Below are positions 7,452 through 16,776 of a DNA stretch of 64,000 nt, piece after piece. Origin of the DNA: DATJPR01 sp035506295. GTDB taxonomy: Bacteria > Bacteroidota > Ignavibacteria > UBA10030 > UBA6906. The translations under genes and the position numbers were made by a program. The notes beneath the pieces are model-generated. The model was given only the letters and a program-made list of their open reading frames with translations, was not told the DNA's origin and did no database searches. Numbering within the stretch: position 1 is the first letter of the stretch; every line of letters begins with the position of its first letter. The DNA is taken from the NCBI GenBank assembly GCA_035506295.1, contig DATJPR010000146.1, positions 12,046 to 76,045 of the forward strand. Reading direction: 5' to 3'.

Positions 7452-10112
7452 ATGTCGACGATCGACAACACCACGACAGGTCTGAAGTCTCGCCTGGATG
7501 CCGCCCGCACGGACGCCATCCGGCAGTTCCGCACCGATCGGGACGGCTCACGACTCTGCACGGTCATGACGCAGGCCATGGACCGCGCCCTGTGCGATGC
7601 ACACGCCCTTCTTCCGGATGAGGAGAGGGAGCGGATTTCGATTCTCGCCCTCGGCGGCTACGGCCGGGGCGAGCTCTTCCCGCATTCCGACGTCGACGTC
7701 ATGATTCTGGTCCCCGGTGCAGAAGAGACGTCCCCCGCAGGCACGACGGCAAAGGAGTTTCTCCACTCCCTTTGGAATGCCGGGTTCACCGTCGGACACA
7801 GCGTGCGGACGATCGATGAAGCGCTCATGCAGTATGGCGTCGCCATCGATGCCTGGATCTCGATGCTGGAAGGCAGGCTGGTGTGCGGCAACGCCGGACT
7901 CGCCGACGCACTTCGCGACGCGTTCCGGAAGAAGATGCGCGCCTCCGACAAGCACTGGTTCATCGCTTCAACGCTCGAAGAAGCCGCCGCGAGGCACGCC
8001 CGCTACGGGAGCTCGGTGAAGTTGCTTGAGCCGAATGTCAAGAAAAGCGCGGGCGGACTTCGCGACCTTCACACCGTCTATTGGCTCTACCGCGGCTGCG
8101 AGGACAGGATTATCGACTTTCCTTCTCCGGGAAAGCCTTCGACGCTCGGGTTTCTCGACACGTTGCACGCGGAGCACGTGCTCGGCGACGAGACGCATCA
8201 CGCCACGAAGGCGGCCGTGGAATTCATGTTCCGCGTCCGCAGCGCGATGCACTCCGAGCGCGACGCGCCGAACGAAACGCTCGAATACACCCTCCAGCGC
8301 ACCGTCGCCGAATCGCTCGGCTACAGCGAGGAGGGCCCCCTCCGCTCCGTCGAAGTGTTCATGCGCGAGTATTACCGGCATGCACGCACCATCCACAGTC
8401 TGTTCCACCAGCTCGGCGGCCGGTTTCACGATCAACTGCTTCCGCCCCGGCGGATCTGGAACCGCGGGAAAAAGGCCGGCAGCATTTTCCGCCTTCGGGA
8501 AGAGACGCTTGTCCTGGAGGATACCTCGTCGCAGGCCCTTACGGCAGACCAGGTGCTCGAGGCCTTCGACCTTGCCGCCGAGAATGAAGTGGAACTCGAT
8601 ATGTCGCTGCGGGGAGCGATCGAACATGCCGCTCCTCTTGTGACGCCGGCCACGGGTCCGACGGAAACCGCCAGCGCCGCGCTCCGAAAGATCTTCCTTT
8701 CCCCCCGTGTCGGATCGACGCTCCGTGCGATGAACGATGCGGGCGTCCTCGGCCGCTTGATCCCGGAATTCGGCGATCTCATCGCCTTCTTCCAGCACAA
8801 CGTCTATCATTATTATACGGCCGACGAGCATACGCTGATCGCCCTGGCAAACGCCGAAGCGCTCCGCGAGAAGCAGGGTTTCCTGCATGAAGTCTTCAGG
8901 ACGCTGCGGCGCAGGGAATTGCTCTACCTCGCGATCCTTCTCCACGACATCGCCAAACCGCTGGGCGTTTCCGATCATGAAATCACCGGCGTTCCCATCG
9001 CGAAGGAGATCGTGCGACGCATCGGTTTCCCGGAGCTCGCCGACGACGTCGGGTTTCTTGTGAGGCATCATCTGTTCATGGAGCAGATCGCGTTCAGACG
9101 GAACATCAACGATCCGGCCACGATCAGGGAGTTCGCGGGGAAATTCGAGAATCCCTCCCTCCTCGAATATCTCTATCTGCTGACATTTGCGGACCTCTCA
9201 GCCGTCAATCCGGGGGTCTGGACGGAGTGGAAGGCCTTGATGCTGCAGGAGCTCTACCAGCGTACGTCGGAAGTCCTCCTGCAGAATCTCAAAGGCGAAG
9301 AGGTGGATCGCCTGCATTCCGTCCGGAAGGAGGAGAAGAAGCAGGACATCGTGCGCCGGCTCGCTTCCGAATTCCCGGAGGAGACCATCAAGAAGCATCT
9401 TGACGGGATCCCCAACGCGGCATACACGTCAGTGTTTGCCGCATCGGACATCGGCAAGCACATTCGCCTCGGCACGATGAGAGAAGGTGCCGATCTCCTG
9501 TTCGAGGCCGGCGAGGGGTGGACCGAAGTGACGATCATTGCGCCGGACGCTCCCGGGGCGCTTTCGAAATTCTGCGCGGTCCTTGCGGCAAACGATGCAT
9601 CCATTTTCACGGCGGACGTGTTCACGCGCGACGACGGGACGATCTTTGACCGGTTCCGCGTCCACGATATTTCTTCTGGAGGAGTGCTCTCCGAGAAAGG
9701 CTGCACGAAGATCAAGGAGGACGTACGAAAAGTCCTCACCGGCGCCATCGACATCGATCAGCTCTTTCTGGAGCATCACCGGAAATGGAAACGTCGTCCC
9801 AAGAAGCCGACCAACCCGAATACCCGGACCGATGTCCAGTTTGAGGACACGCCTTCCTTCACGATCATCGATGTCTACGCGGCCGACCGTGTGGGGTTCC
9901 TCTATCGCGTGACCGAGACGATTTCACGCGCCGGTCTCGACATCTCCTTCGCGAAGATCGCAACACGCGTGGATGGCATCATCGACGCCTTCTATGTCCG
10001 CGAGCGCAGCACCGGTCGGCCGATCACCGACCCGTTGCGCAAAAGAGAAGTCGCCCGCTCGATCATGGCGACACTGCAGAGCATGGCCCTCAGGGAGCTC
10101 ACCGGCGAGTAA
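7452..10112 (+). CDS. glnD: Bifunctional [protein-PII] uridylyltransferase/uridylyl-removing enzyme GlnD
   Basis: Full-length GlnD (886 aa), the glutamine sensor that uridylylates PII when nitrogen is scarce and removes UMP when it is plentiful. Domains: a nucleotidyltransferase with GGYGRGELFPHSDVDVMIL (about 68-86); a GlnD linker region; an HD hydrolase domain with ILLHDIAKPLG and VRHHLF (about 490-540); and two C-terminal ACT domains, one near TEVTIIAPDAPGALSKF and one near FTIIDVYAADRVGFLYRVT. The NTase and HD motifs look intact. murI follows after 3 bp. Neither glnB nor glnA is in the window. Confidence 0.95.
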   Translation: MSTIDNTTTGLKSRLDAARTDAIRQFRTDRDGSRLCTVMTQAMDRALCDAHALLPDEERERISILALGGYGRGELFPHSDVDVMILVPGAEETSPAGTTAKEFLHSLWNAGFTVGHSVRTIDEALMQYGVAIDAWISMLEGRLVCGNAGLADALRDAFRKKMRASDKHWFIASTLEEAAARHARYGSSVKLLEPNVKKSAGGLRDLHTVYWLYRGCEDRIIDFPSPGKPSTLGFLDTLHAEHVLGDETHHATKAAVEFMFRVRSAMHSERDAPNETLEYTLQRTVAESLGYSEEGPLRSVEVFMREYYRHARTIHSLFHQLGGRFHDQLLPPRRIWNRGKKAGSIFRLREETLVLEDTSSQALTADQVLEAFDLAAENEVELDMSLRGAIEHAAPLVTPATGPTETASAALRKIFLSPRVGSTLRAMNDAGVLGRLIPEFGDLIAFFQHNVYHYYTADEHTLIALANAEALREKQGFLHEVFRTLRRRELLYLAILLHDIAKPLGVSDHEITGVPIAKEIVRRIGFPELADDVGFLVRHHLFMEQIAFRRNINDPATIREFAGKFENPSLLEYLYLLTFADLSAVNPGVWTEWKALMLQELYQRTSEVLLQNLKGEEVDRLHSVRKEEKKQDIVRRLASEFPEETIKKHLDGIPNAAYTSVFAASDIGKHIRLGTMREGADLLFEAGEGWTEVTIIAPDAPGALSKFCAVLAANDASIFTADVFTRDDGTIFDRFRVHDISSGGVLSEKGCTKIKEDVRKVLTGAIDIDQLFLEHHRKWKRRPKKPTNPNTRTDVQFEDTPSFTIIDVYAADRVGFLYRVTETISRAGLDISFAKIATRVDGIIDAFYVRERSTGRPITDPLRKREVARSIMATLQSMALRELTGE

Positions 10113-10115
10113 ACT

Positions 10116-10949
10116 ATGGCCACCGCACGCCAAACCGGATCCACCGATCCCCGCCTCCGACCCATCGGCGTCTTTGACAGCGGCATTGGAGGGCTGACGG
10201 TGGTCAGAGCGCTGACCGAGAAACTCCCTCATGAGAACATCGTGTACTTCGGCGACACGGCGCGTGTCCCGTATGGACCGAAATCTCCCGAGGTCGTCCG
10301 CGAATACGCCGCGGACGACATCAAGGTCCTCCTCCATCATGATGTGAAGATGATCGTCGTCGCGTGCAACACCGTTTCCGCCGTGGCGCTCGACGTGGTT
10401 CAACGGCTCGCGCGTGTTCCGGTGATCGGCGTCATCGTGCCAGGCGCCGAGGCCGCGGCCCGTGTCACGAAGAAAAAGAGGATCGGCGTGATCGGCACCT
10501 ACGCCACCATCAACAGCAATTCCTACACGAACGCCCTGCGCCAGGTGGACGACGATGTGGAGACGTTCCCTCAGCCCTGCCCCCTGTTTGTTCCTCTGGC
10601 CGAAGAAGGGTGGATCGATCACCCGGTAACACATCTTGTTGCCAGGGAATACATTTTCCCGCTGACGCTCCAGAAGATCGACACGCTTATCCTCGGGTGC
10701 ACACACTACCCCGTCCTGCGGAAAGCCATCGCTGATGTCGTCGGACCGTCTGTCACGCTGGTCGACTCCGGGGCCGCCACGGCGGGGGAAGTTGTACGCG
10801 TTCTGGCCGACAAGGATCTGCTCAACTCCAGCAAACAGCAACCGAATCTTCAGTTTTTCGTAAGCGACATCCCCGCCAAATTCACAGAAGTCGGCGAACG
10901 ATTCCTCGGTCATACCCTCGGCCGGGTACGGAAAGTCGCCTTCGACTAG
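10116..10949 (+). CDS. murI: Glutamate racemase MurI
   Basis: A 277-residue cofactor-independent racemase making D-glutamate for peptidoglycan. The catalytic cysteines are C84 in VACNTVSA and C195 in LGCTHYPVL, and the opening GVFDSGIGGLTVV is the family signature. Length and motif spacing are normal. It starts 3 bp after the glnD stop and so is probably co-transcribed with it; the link between a nitrogen sensor and D-Glu synthesis is positional only. No terminator is evident before the next gene. Confidence 0.96.
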   Translation: MATARQTGSTDPRLRPIGVFDSGIGGLTVVRALTEKLPHENIVYFGDTARVPYGPKSPEVVREYAADDIKVLLHHDVKMIVVACNTVSAVALDVVQRLARVPVIGVIVPGAEAAARVTKKKRIGVIGTYATINSNSYTNALRQVDDDVETFPQPCPLFVPLAEEGWIDHPVTHLVAREYIFPLTLQKIDTLILGCTHYPVLRKAIADVVGPSVTLVDSGAATAGEVVRVLADKDLLNSSKQQPNLQFFVSDIPAKFTEVGERFLGHTLGRVRKVAFD

Positions 10950-11041
10950 CCGCTGAATTTTCTTTCCACCCTTCGGAAAACCTCAGCCCCCGCAGTATTA
11001 ATATATAGAGCACCTCTCCCCCACACTCATTAGGGGATTCC

Positions 11042-11941
11042 ATGAGCATCGCAATCAGCGCGACCGGCGTGTGCAAGACATACTCGGCTGGCCTCTCTCG
11101 GCGGTCATCGGTCACCGCATTGAGCAATGTTTCGTTTTGCCTGCATTCAGGAGAGATCATCGCCGTAGTCGGCCCATCAGGAGCGGGCAAGACGACTCTT
11201 CTGCGAACCATCATGGGCGAGATCGCTGTGACGAGGGGGCTGATCCTGCGATTCGGAGAGACCTCAGTCCCGAAAGGGTGGCATCGAATGGCCGGCTATG
11301 CTCCTGAAGGTGGCATCCTCACTGCGCGGATCACCGGTCGGGATCTGTTGCGATCGAGCGGTCGGGCGCACGGGATGAATGGAAAGCCGCTTGAGGATGC
11401 CGTAGTCCGAATTCTCGATGCGTTCGGTCTTGCTCCCTTCGCAGACACGCCGGGCTGGAGGTATTCATACGGAATCGAGGCACGTCTCTCCCTTGCACGC
11501 GCGTTTATCCATCAGCCCAAACTTGTTGTGTTGGACAACCCTGCGCGGGGACTTGACGATTCAGGAAGAAGCCGGCTCAAGCGGATGCTGGAGAAAAGCA
11601 GAACGAGTGGGGCGGCGATCATTCTTGCTTCCTGCGAACTCTCCGACCTGGAAGCGATCGCAGACAGGATTCTTGTCCTCCAGCACGGAATTGTTACCGC
11701 TCAAGGAAGACCACGAGAACTCTATCCGGCGGACACCGCGTTCACGGTCCAGGTAACGCGCGATCCGCTGCTTTCTCCAGGATGGAAGTTCGTGCGCAAC
11801 GGTGAGGGGTGGTATTCCATGGTCAGCGGCCGATCACAGCTGGATTTGCTTCTTCATGCGCTAACCTGTCGGGGCATTACCCCGGAAGCGATCGCTCCTG
11901 TGCGATGCGCGGGACAGGGACTCTTCGCCGCGCAGTTGTAG
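11042..11941 (+). CDS. Orphan ABC-type ATPase with degenerate catalytic motifs
   Basis: A 299-residue protein with an ABC ATPase fold and a C-terminal extension of about 70 aa like the accessory domain of ABC-2-type ATPases. Walker A is intact (GPSGAGKT, 44-51). The other motifs are altered: the Q-loop Gln is Glu (YAPEGG, E89); the LSGGQ signature reads YSYGIE (141-146); the Walker B catalytic Glu is Asn (VVLDNP, N166); and the H-loop His is Cys (LASCEL, C198). It may bind ATP without hydrolysing it well. No permease gene is adjacent. AGGGGA precedes the ATG. The preceding gap holds AT-rich TATTAATATATA but no clear promoter. Confidence 0.8.
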   Translation: MSIAISATGVCKTYSAGLSRRSSVTALSNVSFCLHSGEIIAVVGPSGAGKTTLLRTIMGEIAVTRGLILRFGETSVPKGWHRMAGYAPEGGILTARITGRDLLRSSGRAHGMNGKPLEDAVVRILDAFGLAPFADTPGWRYSYGIEARLSLARAFIHQPKLVVLDNPARGLDDSGRSRLKRMLEKSRTSGAAIILASCELSDLEAIADRILVLQHGIVTAQGRPRELYPADTAFTVQVTRDPLLSPGWKFVRNGEGWYSMVSGRSQLDLLLHALTCRGITPEAIAPVRCAGQGLFAAQL

Positions 11942-11953
11942 CGTTCCACCTTT

Positions 11954-13663
11954 CTACATTGGCATCGCCAGCACCACAACGCACCTGGCCTCATAGAGAT
12001 TTCCGCCGTCCGCTTCCACCGCCTGCAGAAGAACGATATACATGCCCACCGGCGCTCGTATGCCGTCATCTCTTTTCCCATCCCAAACAAGGACACCCTG
12101 TAGGGTCCCGGGGTCGTGATCGGCGAGCCGCCGGATCCGTCGACCCCGAACGTCATACACGTATGCCGAGATCGTGGCGACCCTAAGCGGAATGGCATAG
12201 CGTATCAGCGCGACATCGTTCACACCATCGCCATTTGGCGAGAATGGATTGGGCGAGCAATTAAGGCCGAGGGTGTGCACTGAGGTCGACGCATAGACGC
12301 TGTTCTGTTTGCCGGGCGTTCCTCCCATAAGAGAAGTACTTGAAGTCCAACTCCGGGGATCGCTGGATGGCAATGACGGACCGATCCGTTCGAGTGAACG
12401 GCCCGTCGCGCTGACAAGCGAAGGATTGTGCCAGCTCGATCGGTACGCAACGCTGTCGATGGTAGCACCTGTGTGATCCTTGATGACGATCATGTCCTCG
12501 TCATTGTTGAGGGAAGGAAAACCCGGCACCTGGATCACAGGGCACGGTAATCGTCCGTACTTCGCGACGATCCCTGTTGAATCGTTGGTGAGAACGGCAA
12601 AGGATGATGGAGGCACGATGCATGCGACCTTCGCAATCGCGTGTTTTGCGGTGGTGTCGGCGTCGTTGACCGTCCATCGGCAAAGCATGATTGTGTCGGA
12701 ACAGACGTTCAAGAGTTCCACCCATTCCGGCTCATGGGGGGCCGGGGCGAACATGATCTCGTTGACGACCAAAGCACCTCGATCATAGGAAATGGGCATT
12801 GACAGCTCTGCCGAATCGTTGCCGGGATTCTCGTCACCAGGGCATGACACTGAAGCGATAAGAGCTCCGCCTGGCGCGTGTGGCTGGATGGAGAAATCGA
12901 TCCACGTCGAATCGCCCGGTTCGAGAGTGTATGACAACGATCTTGTCCCGAGAGTGCGAACCGGCCGGAACACGGAGTCGGCGTCCGACCGAAGAAATAG
13001 GGACACATCAAAGGAAGACACCGCCGTCGTTCCCTCGTTTCGGATTCTCGCCCTAACGGCCGTTTGCAGAGTATCGGAGCCCGGCGATTCGATGACGGGA
13101 CCGCACGCAAGATCAAAGGCACACTCTCCCCTCACTTCAATATCGTCAATGCGGAATGTGCCGGTGGAGCCTGATGCCGTCGGCACGACTCTCCAGCGAA
13201 TCCGTATCGGCGAGCCGGAACGGAGAGCAGGAGGAATTTCGACGTCGCACAGTTCGTACGAAGTGCTGCCGGAGAAACGGAGAGTGTCGCTGATCGTCGT
13301 GAATGAAGCGCCCGTGAAGTCGAGGGCGAAATCAACCACGATGCCCGCTCCAAAGGTACTCGATCTCCTTGTCCAGAAGGCAATGTGCGCCGGGAGATCG
13401 TTGCCGCCGCCCATCACGGGAGAGAGAATCCACTGCGCCACAGTCGCGTTCGTGCACTGCAGTGCATTCGGGCTCGAACGAGAAGAAGAGTTTGTGGTGA
13501 AGAAATCCGATTGTCCGGCGATCCGTGATTGCGATGAGCTCCACCCCGGGGGAAGCGCCGGCGGCGAGACGCTGTCGAAAGTTTGCCGGAAGATGAGAAC
13601 ATCAGCATTGGATTCCCCGTGGATCGCGAGGACAAGAACTCCGATCAGAATGATTGGTCGCAT
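11954..13663 (-). CDS. Secreted lamin-tail-domain protein with FlgD-like C-terminal sorting domain
   Basis: 569 aa from the ATG at 13663, preceded by GGAGAG; an open frame continues upstream but lacks a signal. The signal peptide is MRPIILIGVLVLAIHGESNA. Then come a jelly-roll-like region (about 25-185), a CARDB-like segment (about 190-290), a lamin-tail domain with LVVNEIMFAPAPHEPEWVEL (about 300-430), and an Ig-like FlgD-type C-terminus with NPFSPNGDGVND and GMYIVLLQAV. Such C-termini direct cargo to the type IX system or anchor it at the cell surface. The function is probably structural or adhesive; no enzyme motif is seen. It converges on the ABC gene with a 12-bp gap. Confidence 0.82.
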   Translation of the reverse strand: MRPIILIGVLVLAIHGESNADVLIFRQTFDSVSPPALPPGWSSSQSRIAGQSDFFTTNSSSRSSPNALQCTNATVAQWILSPVMGGGNDLPAHIAFWTRRSSTFGAGIVVDFALDFTGASFTTISDTLRFSGSTSYELCDVEIPPALRSGSPIRIRWRVVPTASGSTGTFRIDDIEVRGECAFDLACGPVIESPGSDTLQTAVRARIRNEGTTAVSSFDVSLFLRSDADSVFRPVRTLGTRSLSYTLEPGDSTWIDFSIQPHAPGGALIASVSCPGDENPGNDSAELSMPISYDRGALVVNEIMFAPAPHEPEWVELLNVCSDTIMLCRWTVNDADTTAKHAIAKVACIVPPSSFAVLTNDSTGIVAKYGRLPCPVIQVPGFPSLNNDEDMIVIKDHTGATIDSVAYRSSWHNPSLVSATGRSLERIGPSLPSSDPRSWTSSTSLMGGTPGKQNSVYASTSVHTLGLNCSPNPFSPNGDGVNDVALIRYAIPLRVATISAYVYDVRGRRIRRLADHDPGTLQGVLVWDGKRDDGIRAPVGMYIVLLQAVEADGGNLYEARCVVVLAMPM

Positions 13664-13740
13664 GATCTCTCCATGATGAACCAGGCCCCATAGGACTCCC
13701 ATACTTATTACTCCGGCAATGCCATTTTTCCGAACAATCG

Positions 13741-13769
13741 TTGATTTTCTCGAAAGGAATTCCTAAAAT
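13741..13769 (+). promoter_or_regulatory. Predicted promoter of the receiver-domain gene
   Basis: TTGATT (13741-13746), a 17-bp spacer, and TAAAAT (13764-13769), with AGGAG between it and the ATG at 13791. It lies in the 127-bp divergent gap between the lamin-tail protein and the response regulator. Confidence 0.6.
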
Positions 13770-13790
13770 CGATCAGGAGATACCCAAAAC

Positions 13791-14159
13791 ATGGCAAATA
13801 AGCGGATTCTCTGTGTCGATGATGATGCCGATCTGAGGCACATCGTCAGAGAAGCACTTCAGCATGAGGGATACGAGGTCACGGAGGCACAAAACGGGGA
13901 GGAAGCAATTGATCGGCTGGGCAGCACGGTGTACGATCTTGTGCTTCTGGACGTCGTCATGCCCGGACCGTCGGGGATGGACGTATTGCGGTTCTTGAGT
14001 TCGAAGGGAAACAAAACGCCGATTGCCATGATCACGGGAAAAGCCGGCTTCACGCTGGCAACGGAGAGTTACATGCTGGGGGCAGTGGAGTATATCACGA
14101 AGCCGTTCAGCACCGATTTCCTGATTGATGCGGTCAAAAGGCTCACCAAAAAGGGGTGA
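13791..14159 (+). CDS. Stand-alone response regulator receiver (CheY-like)
   Basis: A 122-residue protein consisting only of a receiver domain. Acidic pocket residues are in CVDDDADLR, the phospho-accepting Asp is in LVLLDVVMPGPSGMD (about residue 52), and the conserved Lys is in EYITKPFS. There is no DNA-binding or enzyme output domain and no histidine kinase nearby, so it must signal by protein contact or take part in a phosphorelay. A single predicted promoter lies upstream, and two strong hairpins follow its stop, so it is probably monocistronic. Confidence 0.9.
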   Translation: MANKRILCVDDDADLRHIVREALQHEGYEVTEAQNGEEAIDRLGSTVYDLVLLDVVMPGPSGMDVLRFLSSKGNKTPIAMITGKAGFTLATESYMLGAVEYITKPFSTDFLIDAVKRLTKKG

Positions 14160-14168
14160 GCGCTGGAA

Positions 14169-14190
14169 GGGCCAGGCCCGGGCCTGGCCC
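14169..14190. terminator. Perfect 22-bp palindrome after the receiver gene
   Basis: Every base from 14169 to 14190 is self-complementary: GGGCCAGGC, then CCGG, then GCCTGGCCC. In RNA it would fold into a 9-bp GC stem with a CCGG loop. It sits 9 bp after the receiver stop codon, between convergent genes. No T-run follows, so either a factor-assisted terminator, a 3'-end stabiliser or a protein site is possible. Confidence 0.45.
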
Positions 14191-14202
14191 CGCCCTGTCC
14201 CC

Positions 14203-14239
14203 AGAAACACAAACGGCGCCCGATCTCTCGGCCGCCGTT
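14203..14239 (-). terminator. Probable ahcY terminator hairpin
   Basis: A stem at 14212-14239 has arms AACGGCG and CGCCGTT continuing, past one C-C mismatch, into CCGA/TCGG round a TCTC tetraloop (11 of 12 pairs). On the minus strand it is followed by TGTGTTTC, a weak T-rich tract. It lies about 30 bp downstream of the ahcY stop. Confidence 0.5.
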
Positions 14240-14269
14240 CATGGGAATCGTTGATATGCCGATCGCGCG

Positions 14270-15550
14270 TTACGTCCCCGCGCTGTAATCGTTCATGTAC
14301 TGTTCCTGGTCCTTCGTCAGCTTGTCGATCTTGATCCCCTGCGTCGACAGCTTCACCATCGCGATCTCCTGGTCCTGCTCGGTCGGTATATCGTGCACCG
14401 TCTTCTCGAGCGCCTTCCCCTTCTTGTGAAGCTCGACGATGCGGAGCTGCGACATGAACTGATTCGCGAACGACATGTCCATGACTTCCGAAGGATGCCC
14501 TTCGGCCGCTGCAAGATTCACGAGTCGTCCCTGCGCAAGAAGATAGATCCTGCGTCCGTTCTTCAACACGACCTCTTCGTTGTTCGGCCTGATCTCGCGC
14601 TTGGTCTTCGTCAGCTTTGCGAGGTCGACAAGGTTCACTTCGCAATCGTAGTGGCCGGTGTTGCAGACAATCGCGCCGTCCTTCATCGAGGCAAAATGCG
14701 ACTTCGTGATGATGTCCTTGACGCCGGTCGCGGTGATAAACACGTCGCCGATCTTCGCGGCGTCGTCCATCTTCATTACGCGGAAACCTTCGAGCGTCGC
14801 TTTCAACGCAGCGGTCGGCTTGACCTCCGTGATGATCACGTTCGCGCCGAGCCCCTTCGCTCGAAGCGCGACGCCTTTCCCGCAATGTCCGAATCCCGCA
14901 ACCACAATGTTTTTCCCTGCGAGGAGGACACTCGTCGCACGCAGAATACCGTCAAGCGTTGATTGCCCTGTCCCGTAGACGTTGTCAAAATCCCACTTCG
15001 TCTCGGCATCGTTGACGGCGATGACGGGATACTTCAGCTCTCCGTCGGCCGCCATGGCGCGAAGGCGATGCACGCCGGTCGTCGTTTCCTCGGTGCCGCC
15101 GATGACGTACTTCCGGGCGAGGTCCTGATACTTCTTGTGGATCGTGAAGATCAGGTCTGCGCCGTCATCGAGCGTGAGGTTGGGATTCATGGCGATGGTC
15201 TGGTCGATGCACCAGTAGAACTCTTCGACGCTGAGGCCGTGCCACGCGAAAATCGAAACACCTTCCTTCGCGAGCGCCGCCGCCACCGCATCGTTCGTGG
15301 AGAGCGGATTGCATCCGCTCCAGCTCACCTGAGCGCCGGCCGCGACGAATGTCCGCACAAGCACGGCGGTCTCTTTGGTCACATGGAGACACCCGGCAAT
15401 CCGGTATCCCTTGAAGGGCTTGGTCTTCGCATACTTTTCCCGCAGTGCCATCAACACCGGCATCCGCGATTCCGCCCATTCGATGAGCTTCCCGCCGTCC
15501 TCGGCAAGTCCGAGGTCGGCGACTTTGTAGCTTCCGCGTTTCGAATCCAT
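14270..15550 (-). CDS. ahcY: S-adenosylhomocysteinase AhcY
   Basis: A 426-residue NAD-dependent hydrolase that splits S-adenosylhomocysteine to adenosine and homocysteine in the methyl cycle. Visible motifs are the NAD-binding VVAGFGHCGKGVA, the family stretch EETTTGVHRL, and CNTGHYDCEV. The start is the ATG at 15550 (MDSKRGSYKVADLGLAEDG) with AGGA six bases upstream, rather than the extended frame. It follows metK by 36 bp, so SAM synthesis and SAH clearance are co-transcribed. Confidence 0.96.
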   Translation of the reverse strand: MDSKRGSYKVADLGLAEDGGKLIEWAESRMPVLMALREKYAKTKPFKGYRIAGCLHVTKETAVLVRTFVAAGAQVSWSGCNPLSTNDAVAAALAKEGVSIFAWHGLSVEEFYWCIDQTIAMNPNLTLDDGADLIFTIHKKYQDLARKYVIGGTEETTTGVHRLRAMAADGELKYPVIAVNDAETKWDFDNVYGTGQSTLDGILRATSVLLAGKNIVVAGFGHCGKGVALRAKGLGANVIITEVKPTAALKATLEGFRVMKMDDAAKIGDVFITATGVKDIITKSHFASMKDGAIVCNTGHYDCEVNLVDLAKLTKTKREIRPNNEEVVLKNGRRIYLLAQGRLVNLAAAEGHPSEVMDMSFANQFMSQLRIVELHKKGKALEKTVHDIPTEQDQEIAMVKLSTQGIKIDKLTKDQEQYMNDYSAGT

Positions 15551-15586
15551 AGGTTCCTGAAAGTGAGTGAGCGAATTCGGCACCGA

Positions 15587-16729
15587 CTACCGCACTCCGC
15601 GCAGGAGAGTGTCGACCAGGTCGAGTTTCTCCCACGTGAATTCCTTTTCCTTCCTTCCGAAGTGACCGTATGCGGCCGTCTTGCGGTAGATCGGACGGAG
15701 AAGATCGAGCCGTTTGATGATCCCGCGGGGAGTCATGTCCACATCCTTCATGATGATCTTTTCGATCTCCATGTCGGGGATTCGTCCCGTTCCGAGGGTG
15801 TTGACGTTGATCGAAATCGGTTCGGCGACGCCGATCGCGTAGGACACCTGGATCAGGCACTCTTCCGCCAAACCGGACGCGACGACGTTCTTCGCGAGAT
15901 GGCGCGAGGCGTACGCGGCGCTGCGGTCGACCTTCGACGGGTCCTTGCCGGAGAACGCTCCACCGCCGTGCGGGGCCCTGCCGCCGTACGTATCGACAAT
16001 AATTTTCCGTCCGGTCAGGCCGGTATCGCCGTGCGGACCGCCGATTTCAAATCTACCCGTGGGATTGACGTAGATGATGGTCTTCTTGTCAACATATTCC
16101 TTCGGGATGGCTTCTCCTATGACGTGGCGCACAACGTCCGCGTAGATCTTCTTCTGGGAGACGTCGTGATCGTGCTGCGTCGAGACCACCACCGTATGCA
16201 CGCGGCTCGCCCGCCGCTGGTTGTATTCGATCGTGACCTGCGACTTCGCGTCCGGGCGAAGGTACGGCATCAGTTTCGGCTCTTTCTTCCGGATGTCGGA
16301 GAGTCGCTTCACGAGCCGGTGCGCAAACACGATCGGCATCGGCATGAATTCAGGCGTTTCGTTCGTCGCGTAGCCAAACATCATCCCCTGGTCGCCTGCG
16401 CCTCCGGTGTCCACGCCCATCGCGATGTCGCGCGACTGCGAGTGGATGGAGGAAATGACGGAGCAGGAATCCGCGTCGAAACGGTACTCGGCCTTCGTGT
16501 AGCCGATGTCCCGGATCACCTGACGCACGATGTCCTGCACTTCGATGTACGCCGACGTGGTGATCTCCCCGCCGACGAGCGCGAGTCCCGTCGTCACGAA
16601 CGATTCGCACGCGACCCGTCCGTGCTTGTCTTTCGCCAGGATGGCATCAAGGATTGCATCGGAGATTTGATCACACACTTTGTCGGGATGGCCTTCAGAC
16701 ACTGATTCCGACGTGAAAAGATACGACAT
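15587..16729 (-). CDS. metK: S-adenosylmethionine synthetase MetK
   Basis: A 380-residue methionine adenosyltransferase, from the ATG at 16729 ([17 protein letters not shown]) with GAGGT upstream. The family signature [12 protein letters not shown] and the phosphate-binding [16 protein letters not shown] are both present. It makes SAM from methionine and ATP. Middle gene of a nucleotidyltransferase-metK-ahcY run, with gaps of 47 and 36 bp. I looked for a SAM riboswitch in the upstream gap and it is too short to hold one. Confidence 0.97.
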   Translation of the reverse strand: MSYLFTSESVSEGHPDKVCDQISDAILDAILAKDKHGRVACESFVTTGLALVGGEITTSAYIEVQDIVRQVIRDIGYTKAEYRFDADSCSVISSIHSQSRDIAMGVDTGGAGDQGMMFGYATNETPEFMPMPIVFAHRLVKRLSDIRKKEPKLMPYLRPDAKSQVTIEYNQRRASRVHTVVVSTQHDHDVSQKKIYADVVRHVIGEAIPKEYVDKKTIIYVNPTGRFEIGGPHGDTGLTGRKIIVDTYGGRAPHGGGAFSGKDPSKVDRSAAYASRHLAKNVVASGLAEECLIQVSYAIGVAEPISINVNTLGTGRIPDMEIEKIIMKDVDMTPRGIIKRLDLLRPIYRKTAAYGHFGRKEKEFTWEKLDLVDTLLRGVR

Positions 16730-16776
16730 GGGCGACCTCATTGATGTTCTATTCAGAAAGATGGGCTTGCGGCGGA

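Noticed and set aside
13791..14159. DNA-binding response regulator
   Set aside because: The protein ends right after the receiver domain; no output domain in any frame downstream.
14963..16705. A 580-codon open frame on the plus strand
   Set aside because: It lies wholly antisense to metK and ahcY, whose families are certain; long antisense frames are common in GC-rich genes, and its translation is Arg/His/Asp-rich without any motif.
16730..16776. SAM riboswitch before metK
   Set aside because: The gap is only 47 bp and shows no stem pattern of any SAM riboswitch class.
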